Shown here: one piece after another, positions 1 through 8,220 of the stretch
How the letters are laid out: each line of letters begins with the position of its first letter
Position numbering within the stretch: the first letter of the stretch is position 1
Source: Chloroflexota bacterium
GTDB taxonomy: Bacteria; Chloroflexota; UBA11872
Direction: 5' to 3'
Length of the DNA: 44,164 nt
Assembly (NCBI GenBank): GCA_011523785.1
Contig: WTFW01000057.1
Coordinates: 1-44,164 of the forward strand
Program-made: the position numbers and the translations under genes
Notes under the pieces: model-generated
The model's input: the letters and a program-made list of their open reading frames with translations, nothing else
The model's database searches: none
Told to the model about the DNA's origin: nothing

Positions 1-567
1 GTCCTTACCAACGACGCCCCCGCCCAACTCAGCGACGCCGCCGACGACCCGATGTACGAATCCGGCCCCCAGGTCGGCGACCGCGTCTACGCCCAGTACA
101 CCTTCCCCAACGGCATCATCGGCACCTACGAATCCCTGCCCATCGGTGACGGCTCCAACGGCGGCGACGCCCTCGGCTGCGACCTCTTCTTCCGCAACGC
201 CGTCGTCACCACCCGCGCCAAGCCCGACGCCGCCATTCACATCTTTCCCCAGGGCGACATCTTTCCCCAGGCCGAACTCGGCGCCTGGGAACCCCTGCTC
301 GCCTCCGACTGGACGCCCCCCGCCGACGACCCCGGCGCCCCCTACTGGGCCGACTGGCCCGGCCGCGAATCCACAGCCTGTAGCAACCGCACCATCGGCG
401 CCGAACTCGTCCGCTGCCTCCGCGAAAACCGGGCGCCCGTCGATGCCAGCGGCATCCACGACGCCGCCGTCGTCGTCGACATGATCATCGGCCCCCAGCG
501 CAGCCACCTCGAAGGCCGCCGCCTCGATCTCCCGCTCGAGTCCCGCGGCAACCCCTGGGAGGGCTAA
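1..567 (+). CDS. Gfo/Idh/MocA-family oxidoreductase, C-terminal part (5' truncated by window edge)
   Basis: The reading frame is open from base 1 and ends at TAA 565-567, so 188 residues of the C-terminal part are visible. The segment has the alpha/beta substrate-domain look of NAD(P)-dependent sugar or inositol dehydrogenases. A beta-rich stretch (VYAQYTFPNGIIGTYES) is followed by the usual final helices, in which an 'ELVRCLRENRAPVDASGIHDA' type segment leads to a last helix with VVDMIIG. The NAD-binding Rossmann half and catalytic Lys lie outside the window, so substrate and activity cannot be judged. Codons end very often in C, unlike most of the central window. A DMT transporter follows 51 bases downstream on the same strand, so the two may be co-transcribed. 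The family call rests on the C-terminal pattern only. Confidence 0.7.
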   Translation, partial: VLTNDAPAQLSDAADDPMYESGPQVGDRVYAQYTFPNGIIGTYESLPIGDGSNGGDALGCDLFFRNAVVTTRAKPDAAIHIFPQGDIFPQAELGAWEPLLASDWTPPADDPGAPYWADWPGRESTACSNRTIGAELVRCLRENRAPVDASGIHDAAVVVDMIIGPQRSHLEGRRLDLPLESRGNPWEG

Positions 568-618
568 TCCGGCGAACCTGACACCGCCCTCCGGCGGCCA
601 ACCCACCGGGAGCGACCC

Positions 619-1488
619 GTGCCCCTTGGCGCGCTAGCCCTCATCCTCATCTCCGCGGTCCTCCACGCCAGCTGGAACCTGATCGCCAAGCACAACCGCG
701 GCAGCTCCCTCTTCTTCTTCCAGGCCCTTGTCGCCGCCACTGTCATCTTCCTCGGCCCCTTCATCGTTCTCCTCATCCAGAACCCTTTCCCACCCCAGGG
801 CTGGATCTGGATCATCCTCACCGGCATCATCCACAGCTTCTACTTCGGCACCCTCGCCACCGCCTACCGCCGCGCCGACCTCTCCGTCGCCTACCCCATT
901 GCCCGCGGCCTCGGCCCCGCCCTCGTCCTGGTCGTCGCCGTCGGCATCCTCCGCGAACCCGTCTCAGCCCTCGGCGTCACCGGCGTTCTGGCCGTCATCC
1001 TCGGCATCTACACCATCAACATCCAGCGCAACCAGTCACGCTCCTGGCTGGCCCCCATCCAGGCCCTCACCCGCCCCGAAGGCCGCTACGCCGCCGCCAC
1101 CGGGATCTCCATCGCCGCCTACACCCTGATCGACAACCAGGGCGTCTCGGTCATCCATCCCCTCGTCTACATCTACTTCATGTACGCCCTGTCAATCGTC
1201 GGCATGCTCATCATCTTCGCCGTCCGCCCGCCCGACTGGACCGCACTTCGGCAGCCTCGCCCCTGGGTTCAGGCCGCCGCCCTGGCCGTGCTGTCCATTA
1301 CCGCCTACTCCCTCGTGCTCTTCGCCTTGACCATTGCCCCAACGCCCTATGTCTCAGCGGCCCGCGAACTCAGCATCGTCATCGGCGCGCTCCTCGGCAT
1401 CCTCTTCCTTGGCGAACCGCTCCGCCGCGAACGCATCGGGGGCGCTGTCCTCGTCGCCGCCGGCGTCGCGATGATCGCCGTCGCCTGA
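619..1488 (+). CDS. EamA/DMT-superfamily membrane transporter
   Basis: This 289-residue protein is almost entirely hydrophobic, with about ten membrane helices arranged as two EamA repeats (roughly residues 1-135 and 150-289). The first repeat has the typical 'HASWNLIAKH' opening and a 'AYRRADLSVAYPIARG' loop; the second has 'YTLIDNQG' and ends in 'GEPLRRERIGGAVLVAAGVAMI', which is the characteristic last-helix pattern of drug/metabolite transporters. The GTG start at 619 follows a GGGAG sequence about 7 bases upstream. Members export or import small metabolites (amino acids, nucleotides, sugars); the substrate cannot be read from sequence. The stop TGA (1486-1488) is one base from the stop of the convergent metallo-beta-lactamase gene, leaving no room for a separate terminator. 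Confidence 0.85.
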   Translation: MPLGALALILISAVLHASWNLIAKHNRGSSLFFFQALVAATVIFLGPFIVLLIQNPFPPQGWIWIILTGIIHSFYFGTLATAYRRADLSVAYPIARGLGPALVLVVAVGILREPVSALGVTGVLAVILGIYTINIQRNQSRSWLAPIQALTRPEGRYAAATGISIAAYTLIDNQGVSVIHPLVYIYFMYALSIVGMLIIFAVRPPDWTALRQPRPWVQAAALAVLSITAYSLVLFALTIAPTPYVSAARELSIVIGALLGILFLGEPLRRERIGGAVLVAAGVAMIAVA

Positions 1489-1489
1489 C

Positions 1490-2338
1490 CTACGAACGCT
1501 CCAACGCCACCGTGATCTCGTACCCGTCAGTCCGCACCACCACATCACCTGCCAGATCCGTTCGATACACATGCGCGCCCACGCCCCGCAGCCGTCGCAG
1601 CACCTCGTCCCGCGGATGATTGAACGCATTTCCCAGCCCGGCTGAGATCACCGCCACCTGCGGCTTCACCGCCGCGAGAAACTCCGGCGAACTCGACGTC
1701 GACGCCCCATGGTGCGCGACCTTCAGCACATCCGCCTCCAGGCCGCCAACCGCATCCACAAGCACTCGCTCGGCCGCGCGCTCGATGTCACCAGTCAACA
1801 GAAAGTCGGCGTCGCCGTAGCGGACGTGCAGCACCAACGACTGATTGTTATCCCCGCTGGCCATGCTCGGTGCAGCGATGCTCACCTCAACGGAAAGCGC
1901 CGGATGCCACTCCAAGGCCTGGCCATGCGCTGGCTCTTCAATCCGCGTGCCCCCCTGCCTGGCCGCGTCTTCGATCACTGACAGCAAGGGATGATCCTGA
2001 CGCGACGTCGCCATCCAGACGTTCGTCACGGGCAGCGCCTTCAGAACGTCGGCCGCGCCGCCAATGTGGTCGGCATCCGCGTGCGTCAACACCAGACCGT
2101 CGAGTCGCTCCACGCCCAGCCGCGCCAGTCGCGGCAGCAGCACCTGGCGCGCCGTCTGGGGATCCGGTCCGGCGTCCACCAGCAAGGCGCCGTCACCAAA
2201 CCGCAGCAGGATCGCGTCGCCCTGACCTACGTCAAAGACGCGCAACTCCAGTTCACCAGTCGACAACGCCAGCGGTGTCGATCGTCCCGGTGGCCCGCCA
2301 ACCGCCTGACCCACAACCACAAGCGCAATGAACAGCAA
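1490..2338 (-). CDS. ComEC/Rec2-type metallo-beta-lactamase domain protein, membrane anchored
   Basis: A metallo-beta-lactamase fold protein of the ComEC/Rec2 C-terminal type. 'VFDVGQGDAILL' starts the domain, the metal site T-H-A-D-A-D-H (His86, Asp88, Asp90, His91) follows, and later 'LLTGDIE' and 'VAHHGA' complete the binding motifs. Full ComEC proteins also carry a multi-helix competence channel; that part is absent here. Only one hydrophobic helix precedes the domain. The annotated start is TTG at 2338, but the same frame is open up to about 2450 and the helix appears to begin before the TTG (residues read RPLAIVGLLL), so the true start may be upstream at a non-standard codon. The gene lies 143 bases downstream of proA in the same direction. 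Natural role unknown: a secreted or membrane-tethered nuclease/phosphodiesterase is the family-based guess. Confidence 0.8.
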   Translation of the reverse strand: MLFIALVVVGQAVGGPPGRSTPLALSTGELELRVFDVGQGDAILLRFGDGALLVDAGPDPQTARQVLLPRLARLGVERLDGLVLTHADADHIGGAADVLKALPVTNVWMATSRQDHPLLSVIEDAARQGGTRIEEPAHGQALEWHPALSVEVSIAAPSMASGDNNQSLVLHVRYGDADFLLTGDIERAAERVLVDAVGGLEADVLKVAHHGASTSSSPEFLAAVKPQVAVISAGLGNAFNHPRDEVLRRLRGVGAHVYRTDLAGDVVVRTDGYEITVALERS

Positions 2339-2481
2339 CAGCCCAACAATGGCCAGCGGCCGTAGTGCCGGTCCCGGGTGCGGCAGGGGAAGCCGCGGAA
2401 CCCTGGGAAACGGCGTCAGCGCACGCGTCCCTCGCCCGCGGTCAAATCAACCGCCTCGCCCAGGGCTGCAAGAACTCGCGA

Positions 2482-3777
2482 TCACAGGGGACGGACGTGA
2501 CCGTCGCCCAACACGACCCACTTGTACGTCGTCATTTCGCGCAGCCCCATCGGACCGCGCGCATGCAGTTTCTGGGTGCTGATGCCCACTTCGGCCCCCA
2601 GACCAAACTCGCCGCCGTCCGTGAACTGGGTGGAGGCATTGACGTATACGGCCGCCGCGTCCACTTCATCGGTAAAGCGACGCGCGTTGCCGTGCGAGTT
2701 CGTCACGATCGCTTCGGAGTGCCCGCCGCCGTGCCTGCGAATGTGCGTGATCGCGTCATCCATGCCATCGACCACCGCGACCGACATCCGCAGCGAAAGC
2801 CACTCGGTGTCAAAGTCATCATCACCAAGCGGCGCAACCAGCGCACTCGCGTCAAGTAGCTCACCGACGTCGGAACCGGCGTGAAGCTCCACACCACGTC
2901 CAGCCAGCTCGCGTGATACCAACGGCAAGAACTCATCCGCTACGCCCCGGTGCACCAGCAGCGTGTCCAGCGCGTTGCAGATCGAGGGGCGACGCGTCTT
3001 GGCGTTAACCACGATCCGCCGCGCCATTTCAAGGTCCGCGCCGGCGTCCACAAACGTGTGGCAAACGCCCCAGCCAGTCTCGATGACGGGGATAGTAGCC
3101 GTCTCGGTTACGAAGTCGATGAGGCCCCCGCCGCCACGCGGCACGATCACGTCAATGTGCTCGCGATCTCGCAGCAGGTCGTTGAGCAGCGCACGGTCGG
3201 GATCGGCGATGAGTTGCACCGCGGCCGGCGGCGCTCCGGCACTCTCGGCCGCTTCGCCAATCACGGCGGCCAGCGCGATGTTGCTGTGAAGCGCTTCTTT
3301 CCCGCCGCGCAGGATTACGGCGTTGCCCGCCTTGAGACAGAGCGCCGAAATGTCCACGGTCACGTTGGGGCGAGCCTCGAAGATCACGGCCACAACCCCA
3401 AGCGGAACACGTCGGCGGCCGACCTCGAGCCCGTTCCCAACCCGCCGCGCGTCCTCGACACTGCCAACCGGATCCGCCAGACCAATAACGGTTCCAACGG
3501 CGGAGGCAATGTCCGCAAGCCGTTCCGGCGTAAGGGTAAGCCGGTCGATCATCGCGTCGGTGATCCCCGCCTCACGCGCCGCGCGAATGTCGACTTGATT
3601 AGCGTCGAGGATTTCGTCCGAACGTGCGGTTAGCGCCTCGGCCATCGCCGACAGAATCTCGTTCTTGGAACCCGTCGACAGCGTCGCCAGAACCCGGGCG
3701 GCCTCGCGCGCGGCGGCACCGATGGCCGCGAGATCGACAGATGGTCGCGTAGGCGTAGCTGTGGTCATTTGGCTCAC
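2482..3777 (-). CDS. proA: Gamma-glutamyl phosphate reductase
   Basis: Second enzyme of proline synthesis: reduces L-glutamyl 5-phosphate with NADPH to glutamate 5-semialdehyde in the cytoplasm. The 431-residue length is normal. Visible family features include 'GVVAVIFEARPNVTVDISALCLKAGNAVILRGGKEA' region near residues 130-165 (cofactor binding), 'VIETGWGVCHTFVD', and the catalytic cysteine in 'RRPSICNALDTLLVH'. The C-terminal 'FGLGAEVGISTQKLHARGPMGL' region is also diagnostic. The ATG start overlaps the proB stop by four bases, giving a coupled proB-proA unit. A first helix with alanine-rich sequence precedes the Rossmann fold as in other ProA proteins. No anomalies seen. Confidence 0.97.
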   Translation of the reverse strand: MSQMTTATPTRPSVDLAAIGAAAREAARVLATLSTGSKNEILSAMAEALTARSDEILDANQVDIRAAREAGITDAMIDRLTLTPERLADIASAVGTVIGLADPVGSVEDARRVGNGLEVGRRRVPLGVVAVIFEARPNVTVDISALCLKAGNAVILRGGKEALHSNIALAAVIGEAAESAGAPPAAVQLIADPDRALLNDLLRDREHIDVIVPRGGGGLIDFVTETATIPVIETGWGVCHTFVDAGADLEMARRIVVNAKTRRPSICNALDTLLVHRGVADEFLPLVSRELAGRGVELHAGSDVGELLDASALVAPLGDDDFDTEWLSLRMSVAVVDGMDDAITHIRRHGGGHSEAIVTNSHGNARRFTDEVDAAAVYVNASTQFTDGGEFGLGAEVGISTQKLHARGPMGLREMTTYKWVVLGDGHVRPL

Positions 3778-4892
3778 TCGGCGTCGCGGTCGATCAAGAC
3801 CAGGTTATTGCGGTGAACCGCCTCGTCACCGCTCGAGGCTCCGAGGATAGCGCCGATCGCCGTCGAAGGCTGGCCGCGGATCCGAGCCAGGTCGCCCGAT
3901 GGGTAATTCACGAGTCCGCGGGCGAACACGTTTCCGCGTGCGTCCATCAGGCTGACCAGGTCTCCACGCTCGAAGGCGCCCTCAACCCGGGTAATCCCGG
4001 CCGGAAGCAAGCTGCTGCCGTTGCTGACCAGCGCGCGTCGCGCACCGTCGTCCACGACGATCGAGCCGCGCTGCGCCACGCTCGAGCTCAACCAGCGGGC
4101 GCGGCTGGAACGTCGAGGCCCCTGGCTGGGAAAGCGCGTTCCCAGTCGTTCACCCGCTTCAAGCCGCACGATCACATCTGCTTCGTCACCACCCGCAATC
4201 ACGACATCGACCCCGTCGGCGGACGCCTCCAGCGCCGCTTGCAGCTTGGAGCGCATTCCACCGAGGCCGCCCTGGGAGGCCCCGCCCGCGATACGTTCAA
4301 GTTCCGCGCGTGGCATGGCGCTGGCGTCGGGAATCAGCTCAGCCGTCGACTCGCACTCCGGATCCGCCGTGTAGAGGCCAGCCGTGCGCGAGAGGATATA
4401 GAGACGGTCGGCGCCGATCAGCTTCGCGATGAGCACCGAGAGGCGGTCGTTGTCGCCAAACCTCAGTTCCTCGGTAGCCACCACGTCGTTCTCGTTCGCG
4501 ATAGGCACAACGCCCGCATCGAATAGGCCAGTCAGTGCGTTGCGCGCGTTCAAGTAGCCCGTGCGGTTGTGAAGGTCGGCCCGCGACAGCAGCGTCTGCG
4601 CCACCGTCATCCCCTGCCCCGCAAAGCACGCCGAGTATTGAGCCATAAGAGGCGCCTGGCCGATTGCGGCCAGCACCTGGCGTGTGACCAGCGCATCGCC
4701 CGGAAGGGCGACGATCGACCGCCCGACCGCCACGGCGCCAGACGTGACCAACGCCACCTGCGTGCCCTGCAAGCGGATGCGCGCAATCTGTCGCGCCATG
4801 TTGGCGACGAACGCCTGGTTGACCCCGGACTCGCCGGCCAGCAGGCGAGTCCCACACTTCACCACAATGCGGCGCGAAGCGTGCAACGTCAC
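3774..4892 (-). CDS. proB: Glutamate 5-kinase with PUA domain
   Basis: First committed step of proline synthesis: ATP-dependent phosphorylation of glutamate to glutamyl 5-phosphate, normally feedback-inhibited by proline. The 372-residue protein has an amino-acid kinase domain (residues about 6-255) with 'IVVKCGTRLLAG', 'VALVTSGAVAVG', 'IANENDVVA' and 'FGDNDRLSVLIAKLIGAD', then a PUA domain (about 275-365, 'SLLPAGITRVEGAFERGDLVS'). The phosphate-binding loop reads K-C-G-T rather than the commoner K-x-G-S. The GTG start at 4892 is supported by AAGGAG about eight bases upstream. It overlaps proA by four bases. It is divergent from the EF-G-like gene across a 124-base promoter region. Confidence 0.96.
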   Translation of the reverse strand: MTLHASRRIVVKCGTRLLAGESGVNQAFVANMARQIARIRLQGTQVALVTSGAVAVGRSIVALPGDALVTRQVLAAIGQAPLMAQYSACFAGQGMTVAQTLLSRADLHNRTGYLNARNALTGLFDAGVVPIANENDVVATEELRFGDNDRLSVLIAKLIGADRLYILSRTAGLYTADPECESTAELIPDASAMPRAELERIAGGASQGGLGGMRSKLQAALEASADGVDVVIAGGDEADVIVRLEAGERLGTRFPSQGPRRSSRARWLSSSVAQRGSIVVDDGARRALVSNGSSLLPAGITRVEGAFERGDLVSLMDARGNVFARGLVNYPSGDLARIRGQPSTAIGAILGASSGDEAVHRNNLVLIDRDAE

Positions 4893-4929
4893 CCGGTGGC
4901 TCCTTGGCGACCCGACGAGCGGAGTAGAG

Positions 4930-4935
4930 ATTGTA
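4930..4935 (-). promoter_or_regulatory. Putative -10 element for proB-proA operon
   Basis: On the minus strand this reads TACAAT, a five-of-six match to the sigma-70 -10 consensus, 38 bases upstream of the proB GTG. No convincing -35 hexamer lies at 16-18 bases, so the call rests on the -10 and on its position in the divergent proB/EF-G gap. Confidence 0.35.
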
Positions 4936-4969
4936 AGCCGACACTACCGACCTAACCGGGACTCGCGCC

Positions 4970-4975
4970 TATAAT
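4970..4975 (+). promoter_or_regulatory. Putative -10 element (perfect TATAAT) for the EF-G-like gene
   Basis: A perfect TATAAT on the plus strand lies 42 bases before the ATG of the EF-G-like gene, placing transcription start near 4982 with a leader of about 35 bases. No good -35 is present at the standard spacing. In so GC-rich a region a perfect -10 in a divergent intergenic gap is unlikely to be accidental. Confidence 0.5.
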
Positions 4976-5016
4976 GACGCCCCGCGGCCCTGGCGCCTGT
5001 TGCCGTATGGCCGCAG

Positions 5017-7095
5017 ATGAGCGAGACGATGGACCGATACGACACGGAGAGCATTCGCAACGTGGCCCTCGTCGCCCACAGCGGCGCGGGCAAGACCTCG
5101 CTGGCCGAGGCGCTGTACTACGTCACCGGCAAGGCCTCGCGACTGGGCCGGGTCGAAGAACACAACACGATTTCCGACTACGACCCTGACGAGCATGAAC
5201 GCGGCATGTCGATCAACCTGGCCGCCGTGGCCTGCGAGTGGAACGGGTCAAAGGTCAACGTGATCGACACGCCCGGCTACGCAGACTTTGTTGGCGAGGT
5301 GATCTCGGGCCTCAACGCGACCGATGCCGCGGCGGTGCTCGTGGACGCCACGGCGGGCATTGAAGTCGGAACGGAAATCGTGTGGCGCCTGGCCTCCGAT
5401 TTGAACCGCCCCCGCCTATTGATCGTCAGCCGCGTCGACCGGGACAACGCCGACACCGAGTCGGTTGTCGACGACCTGCGGGAGCGATTCGGCGCCAACG
5501 TCGCGCCGATCCAGGTGCCGATCGGTAACGGTCCCGACTTCAGGGGCGTCGTGGACCTCTTGGACGGCAAGGCGCGCGTCTTCGGCCCAAACGGGTCGCT
5601 GGTGGAAGACCCGCCCGATGACCTGGCGGACACCGTTGAGGACGCGCGCGAGCAATTGGTTGAGGCCGTGGCATCCACGGACGACGAACTCCTTGAGCAA
5701 TACCTGGAAGGCGAGGAACTGCAGCGGGCAGACCTGGAACGCGCGCTGCGGACCGGAATAGCCGCAGGAAGCATCTTCCCGGTTCTGTTTACCGCGGCGA
5801 CTGACCTCAAGGGGGTCCGGGAGACGCTGGAGGCGCTGGCGACCCTGGCGCCTTCGCCGGCCGAAGGGCTCGACACGTTGCTGGACGGCGACGCGCCGCC
5901 GCTAGATGGGCCAGTCGTAGCCCAGGTATTTAAGACGCTGGCCGATCCGTTCGTCGGCAAAGTCTCGATGTTCCGCGTCTTTGCGGGGCGGATCGATGGC
6001 GACGCGCAGCTCGTGGATCAGCGCACCGGCAAGACCGAGCGACTGGCAAATATCCAGTTCGCGACGGGTAAGGAAGGAACGCCGGCCCGCCAGGTGGCTG
6101 CCGGCGACATCGGGTTCGTCACGAAGCTCGACGGGGTGACGACCGGTGACACATTGACCGCGGACGCGCAGGCCGTCAGCTTGCCGCCGTTTGCCATGCC
6201 GATGCCCCTGTTCGAGGCGTCGATCTCCCCGGAAACCACCGCCGACCTGGACAAGATGGGTACCGCGCTTGCTCGCCTTGTGGAGGAAGACCCCTCCCTG
6301 CAGACCTACCGCAACGACGAAACGTCCGAGACGATCCTTGCCGGATTGGGCGAGTCGCACGTGCGTATCAGCCTGGAGCGAGCGCGCCGCAAGTTTGGGG
6401 TTGGATTGACGTCGGACGTCCCCCGGGTGGCCTATCGCGAGACGATTCGCAAGACCGTTAACGCGCACGGTCGCCACAAGCGGCAATCGGGCGGCCATGG
6501 CCAGTTCGGCGATGTCCATATCGAGTTTTCACCGCTGGCGCGCGGCTCGGGCTTCGAGTTTGAAGACCGCGTCGTCGGCGGGCGCGTGCCGCGCCAGTAC
6601 ATCCCGGCCGTCGAGAAGGGGCTCGTCGAGACGATCAATCGCGGACTGCTGGCCGGCTACCCCGTGGTGGATCTCAAGGCCGCGCTCTTTGACGGGCAGT
6701 ACCACTCGGTCGACTCTTCGGACGAGTCGTTCCGGATTGCGGCGCGCCTTGCCTACGAGGACGGCATTCCGAATGCGAACCCGGTGATCCTGGAGCCAAT
6801 CCTCAAGCTCGAAATCCTGATTCCTGATGGCAACACCGGCGACGTGATCGGCGATATCAGTTCGAAGCGAGGACACGTGCTGGGCATGGCGCCAGTCGAG
6901 GGAGATCCGGGATTCTCGATTGTTGAGGTCGAGGCGCCAGAGGCCGAGGTTCAGCGCTACGCGACGGATCTGCGCTCCATCACGCAGGGCCGCGGCCGCT
7001 TCACGCGCGAGTTTGTGCGCTACGAGGAAGTTCCACCGAACATTCAGGATCAGATCGTCGCCATGGCGGCGCGAGAGCGAGAGGGGTCCGGCTAG
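5017..7095 (+). CDS. Elongation factor G-like translational GTPase (EF-G paralogue)
   Basis: A 692-residue protein with the full EF-G layout: G domain (1-285), domain II (about 300-385), and domains III-V ending in the 'RGRFTREFVRYEEVP' C-terminus. G1 is H-S-G-A-G-K-T-S (21-28), the switch II region is 'DTPGYADF'. Switch I reads 'DEHERGMSINLAA' instead of the canonical E-R-G-I-T-I, which is typical of EF-G-like paralogues rather than the main fusA product. The G4 motif, normally N-K-x-D, reads S-R-V-D (138-141), a change in the guanine-specificity residues. Not being next to rpsL/rpsG/tuf also suggests a paralogue. Such proteins may act in ribosome recycling or stress; the precise role is unknown. 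Followed 25 bases later by an M42 peptidase on the same strand. Confidence 0.88.
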   Translation: MSETMDRYDTESIRNVALVAHSGAGKTSLAEALYYVTGKASRLGRVEEHNTISDYDPDEHERGMSINLAAVACEWNGSKVNVIDTPGYADFVGEVISGLNATDAAAVLVDATAGIEVGTEIVWRLASDLNRPRLLIVSRVDRDNADTESVVDDLRERFGANVAPIQVPIGNGPDFRGVVDLLDGKARVFGPNGSLVEDPPDDLADTVEDAREQLVEAVASTDDELLEQYLEGEELQRADLERALRTGIAAGSIFPVLFTAATDLKGVRETLEALATLAPSPAEGLDTLLDGDAPPLDGPVVAQVFKTLADPFVGKVSMFRVFAGRIDGDAQLVDQRTGKTERLANIQFATGKEGTPARQVAAGDIGFVTKLDGVTTGDTLTADAQAVSLPPFAMPMPLFEASISPETTADLDKMGTALARLVEEDPSLQTYRNDETSETILAGLGESHVRISLERARRKFGVGLTSDVPRVAYRETIRKTVNAHGRHKRQSGGHGQFGDVHIEFSPLARGSGFEFEDRVVGGRVPRQYIPAVEKGLVETINRGLLAGYPVVDLKAALFDGQYHSVDSSDESFRIAARLAYEDGIPNANPVILEPILKLEILIPDGNTGDVIGDISSKRGHVLGMAPVEGDPGFSIVEVEAPEAEVQRYATDLRSITQGRGRFTREFVRYEEVPPNIQDQIVAMAAREREGSG

Positions 7096-7120
7096 GGGCC
7101 ACGGCCCGCAGCCTGCATAA

Positions 7121-8179
7121 ATGAACACTCCCGAACGCGAATTCCTTGATGCGCTCGTTGAGGCGCCGAGCCCGTCGGGCTACGAGCAGCCGGTACGTCG
7201 TGTCTACCACGAGTACACCGAAGGCTTCGCCGACGCCGTCCGATCGGACGTCCATGGCAACGTCATCGCCGTTCGCAATCCCGAAGGCACTCCGCGTGTC
7301 ATGTTCGCCGGGCACTGCGACGAGTTGGGGTTCCAGGTCAACTACATCACGAGCGAAGGCTTCATCTACTTCAACACGATCGGCGGTCACGACGCCGGCG
7401 TGATACCTGGCCGTCGTGTGGTGATCCACACGCGAGATGGTCCTGTCGCCGGGGTCACAGGTCGTCGGGCCATCCACCTCACGCCCCCTGCCGACCGTGG
7501 CAAGCCGGCCAAGGTCGAGGACATCTGGATTGACATCGCGGTGGCCGACAAGGACGAGGCAACAAGCCTCGTGCAAATCGGCGACCCGATCACGTACGAC
7601 GTTGGAATCCAGGATTTGCGGAACGGTGTGGTGGCCGGGCGTGCACTGGACAACAAGGTGGGCGCCTGGGTGGTGGGGGAGGCGTTGCGGCGAATCGACG
7701 ACGCGAAACTGCAGGCTTCCGTCCACGCCGTGGCCACGGTCCAGGAGGAGATCGGCCTCCGCGGCGCGGAGACGAGCGCGTTCGGCATCAATCCGCTGGT
7801 GGCGGTCGCGGTCGACGTGACGCACGCGACCGATCACCCAAACATCGACAAGAAGACGGCCGGCGACGTGACGCTGGGCGGCGGCCCCACGATTTCGCGC
7901 GGGCCGAACTTCAACCCGGTAGTCGTGGAAAAACTTGTCGAAGCGGCGGAAGCCCTGGACATGCCGGTTCAGATGGAAGCGGCTGCCCGCGGGACCGGAA
8001 CGGACGCGAATGCCATTCAGCTCTCGCGGGCCGGTGTGGCGACCGGGCTGGTCAGCGTGCCGCTTCGCTACATGCACACGCCGTCCGAGATCGTCGCACT
8101 GGCCGACGCCGACGCCGCGGCAACGCTTCTGGCCGAGTTTGCGAACCTAATCTCAGCCGACGACGACTTCACGCCCTAA
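7121..8179 (+). CDS. M42-family glutamyl/deblocking aminopeptidase
   Basis: A 352-residue dinuclear-metal aminopeptidase of family M42 (PepA/FrvX/endoglucanase M-like), usually a cytoplasmic tetrahedral dodecamer that trims peptides. The metal and catalytic motifs are present in order: 'AGHCDELGF' (first metal His and Asp), 'GRALDNKVGAW' (bridging Asp), 'VQEEIGLRGA' (catalytic and metal Glu), 'DVTHATD', and 'PLRYMHTPSE' (last His). A short PDZ-like insert lies between residues 70 and 160. The ATG at 7121 follows the EF-G-like stop by 25 bases. The pairing with an EF-G paralogue could mean shared transcription but gives no functional clue. Confidence 0.92.
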   Translation: MNTPEREFLDALVEAPSPSGYEQPVRRVYHEYTEGFADAVRSDVHGNVIAVRNPEGTPRVMFAGHCDELGFQVNYITSEGFIYFNTIGGHDAGVIPGRRVVIHTRDGPVAGVTGRRAIHLTPPADRGKPAKVEDIWIDIAVADKDEATSLVQIGDPITYDVGIQDLRNGVVAGRALDNKVGAWVVGEALRRIDDAKLQASVHAVATVQEEIGLRGAETSAFGINPLVAVAVDVTHATDHPNIDKKTAGDVTLGGGPTISRGPNFNPVVVEKLVEAAEALDMPVQMEAAARGTGTDANAIQLSRAGVATGLVSVPLRYMHTPSEIVALADADAAATLLAEFANLISADDDFTP

Positions 8180-8220
8180 GCGCGTCTGACGCGACGCACG
8201 CCGCAGTTCGCCAACCTGAG

